DNA of 5,443 nt from an uncultured Lachnospiraceae bacterium. Lineage in GTDB: Bacteria > Bacillota > Clostridia > Lachnospirales > Lachnospiraceae. Location of the stretch: positions 1 to 5,443 of the forward strand of contig CACYBJ010000280.1 of the NCBI GenBank assembly GCA_902772565.1. The letters are read 5' to 3'. Both the position numbers and the translations under genes were made by a program. The notes beneath the pieces were generated by a model, which made no database searches, had not been told where the DNA came from, and saw nothing but the letters and a program-made list of their open reading frames with translations. Positions 4,351-5,443 of the stretch are shown in pieces. Each line of letters opens with the position of its first letter. The first letter of the stretch is position 1.

Positions 4351-5443
4351 CAGTTCGAAAGCTCCGGTATAAAGCTGATAGTAGCTTCCCCGGGCTTCAA
4401 TCAATGCATCGTGAGATCCTCTTTCAATTATGCTTCCGTGATCAAGAACTATGATTACATCTGAGTTTTGTACTGTTGAAAGGCGGTGTGCGATAACAAA
4501 TACGGTTCTGCCTTTCATAAGGGCATCCATACCTTTCTGTACCAATGCTTCGGTTCTGGTATCGATGGATGAGGTAGCCTCATCAAGAATCATAACCGGC
4601 GGATCCGCAACGGCAGCTCTGGCAATGCTGATAAGCTGGCGCTGTCCCTGTGAAAGGTTGGCACCGTTTGATGTGAGCATGGTATTGTAGCCTTCCGGAA
4701 GTCGGCTGATGAAATCGTGGGCATTGGCCAGTTTTGCGGCACTGATACAATCTTCGTCAGATGCGTCCAGACGGCCGTATCTGATGTTTTCCATAACAGT
4801 ACCGGTAAAGAGGTTTACTTCCTGTAAAACCACGCCCAGGCTTCGTCTGAGGTATTTCTTCTGAATCTTGTTAATGTTAATTCCGTCATATCTGATCTTG
4901 CCGTCCGCTATGTCATAGAAGCGGTTGATAAGATTGGTAATTGTTGTCTTTCCGGCACCCGTGGCACCAACAAAAGCAACTTTCTGTCCGGGATTCGCAT
5001 AGATGGAAATGTCTCTTAAAACAGGTTTTCCTTCTTCGTATTCGAAATCTACTTCGTTAAGTGTAATCTCACCCTTAAGTCTTGTATAGGTGATGGTTCC
5101 GTCTGCCTGATGAGGATGTTTCCAGGCCCACATTCCGGTACGCTCCGTAGTTTCGACAATTTCGCCGTTTTCTTCTTTGCATCTTACAAGTGTAACGTAG
5201 CCTTCATCTGCCTCGGCGTTTTCGGAAATAAGATCGTCAATTCTCTTTGCTGCGGCTATGGCCATGGCCACTGCGTTTATCTGGGATGAAATCTGGCCGA
5301 TGGTACCCGTAAACTGCTTAACCATACCCATAAACGAGCAGACAACCGCAACGCTTAACGGTGCGGTTATGGAACCGTTTACTACAAGGTTTTTAATTGA
5401 AATATTGGTTACATTTAAATCGGAGCAGATAATGAATCCGCCG
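4345..5443 (-). CDS. ABC exporter half-transporter, C-terminal part (permease-ATPase fusion), partial
   Basis: The frame is open from the right edge (first full codon at 5440-5442) to TAA at 4345-4347, giving 366 codons including the stop; the true start lies outside, and the internal Met at 5329-5331 is not the start. About the first 70 visible residues, including GSITAPLSVAVVCSF and a following AAAKRIDDL stretch, are the end of the transmembrane domain. Counting from that Met, the nucleotide-binding domain begins near residue 87: Walker A GATGAGKTT (122-130), Q-loop Q170, signature LSQGQ (226-230), Walker B VMILDEATS (246-254) with catalytic Glu E251, and H-loop H282. It is a type IV (MsbA/LmrA-like) exporter, commonly a heterodimer partner encoded next to a sister gene. 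A linker of about 45 residues (40-86), with MWAWKHPH at 67-74, joins the two domains. The substrate cannot be inferred. It converges on the + strand unit, 74 bp away. Confidence 0.94.
   Translation of the reverse strand, partial: GGFIICSDLNVTNISIKNLVVNGSITAPLSVAVVCSFMGMVKQFTGTIGQISSQINAVAMAIAAAKRIDDLISENAEADEGYVTLVRCKEENGEIVETTERTGMWAWKHPHQADGTITYTRLKGEITLNEVDFEYEEGKPVLRDISIYANPGQKVAFVGATGAGKTTITNLINRFYDIADGKIRYDGININKIQKKYLRRSLGVVLQEVNLFTGTVMENIRYGRLDASDEDCISAAKLANAHDFISRLPEGYNTMLTSNGANLSQGQRQLISIARAAVADPPVMILDEATSSIDTRTEALVQKGMDALMKGRTVFVIAHRLSTVQNSDVIIVLDHGSIIERGSHDALIEARGSYYQLYTGAFELE

Noticed and set aside
4213..4464. Short + strand open frame spanning the terminator and the ABC gene end
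   Set aside because: It runs through a strong terminator and into the antisense of a clear ABC gene, with no ribosome binding site or motif.
5329..5331. Internal Met as the start of the ABC gene
   Set aside because: The frame stays open with transmembrane-domain-like sequence to the right edge, so the gene is cut by the window and starts outside it.

Overview
The window looks like chromosomal DNA from a low-to-moderate-GC Firmicute, most likely a Lachnospiraceae-type gut or rumen Clostridium relative (inference). The reasons are AGGAGG-like ribosome binding sites on every gene, codon use mixed but leaning to A/T at third positions, a clostridial-type M18 aminopeptidase, and an ABC exporter half with the long 'MWAWKHPH' linker that I associate with this family. 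No mobile element, phage module, CRISPR array, tRNA or rRNA is visible.

Layout, left to right. Positions 2-79 hold the last 25 codons of an unrecognised gene, followed by a duplicated 12-bp palindrome (89-120) that can fold as a terminator-like hairpin. An M18 aspartyl-type aminopeptidase follows (149-1528). After a 57-bp gap with a plausible extended -10 promoter come three closely spaced + strand genes that look like one transcription unit: a trimeric dUTPase (1586-2020), a COG0523/CobW-family GTPase with a very large His/Cys-rich insert (2052-3308), and a second, shorter CobW-like GTPase fused to a C-terminal domain resembling the YcgQ/TIGR03943 (DUF1980) OB-like domain (3320-4270). A strong intrinsic terminator (4291-4328) closes the unit. 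On the - strand, converging on that terminator, is the 3' part of an ABC exporter half-transporter (4345 to beyond the right edge).

The most interesting part is the GTPase pair. The first protein keeps the Walker A and CxCC metal motifs of COG0523 metallochaperones but has SRTQ where the NKxD guanine-specificity motif should be. It carries about 111 residues with 49 His and 14 Cys between its GTPase core and CobW C-terminal domain, including a four-unit, 33-bp tandem repeat. The second protein keeps Walker A and an NKxD-like NRVD motif, lacks CxCC, and has the CobW C-terminal domain replaced by a YcgQ-like domain. The two are separated by 11 bp and their motif losses are complementary. This suggests that they act together, perhaps as a heteromeric transition-metal (probably zinc) buffering, delivery or transport-gating system. 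That function is inference; the motifs, spacing and composition are read directly.
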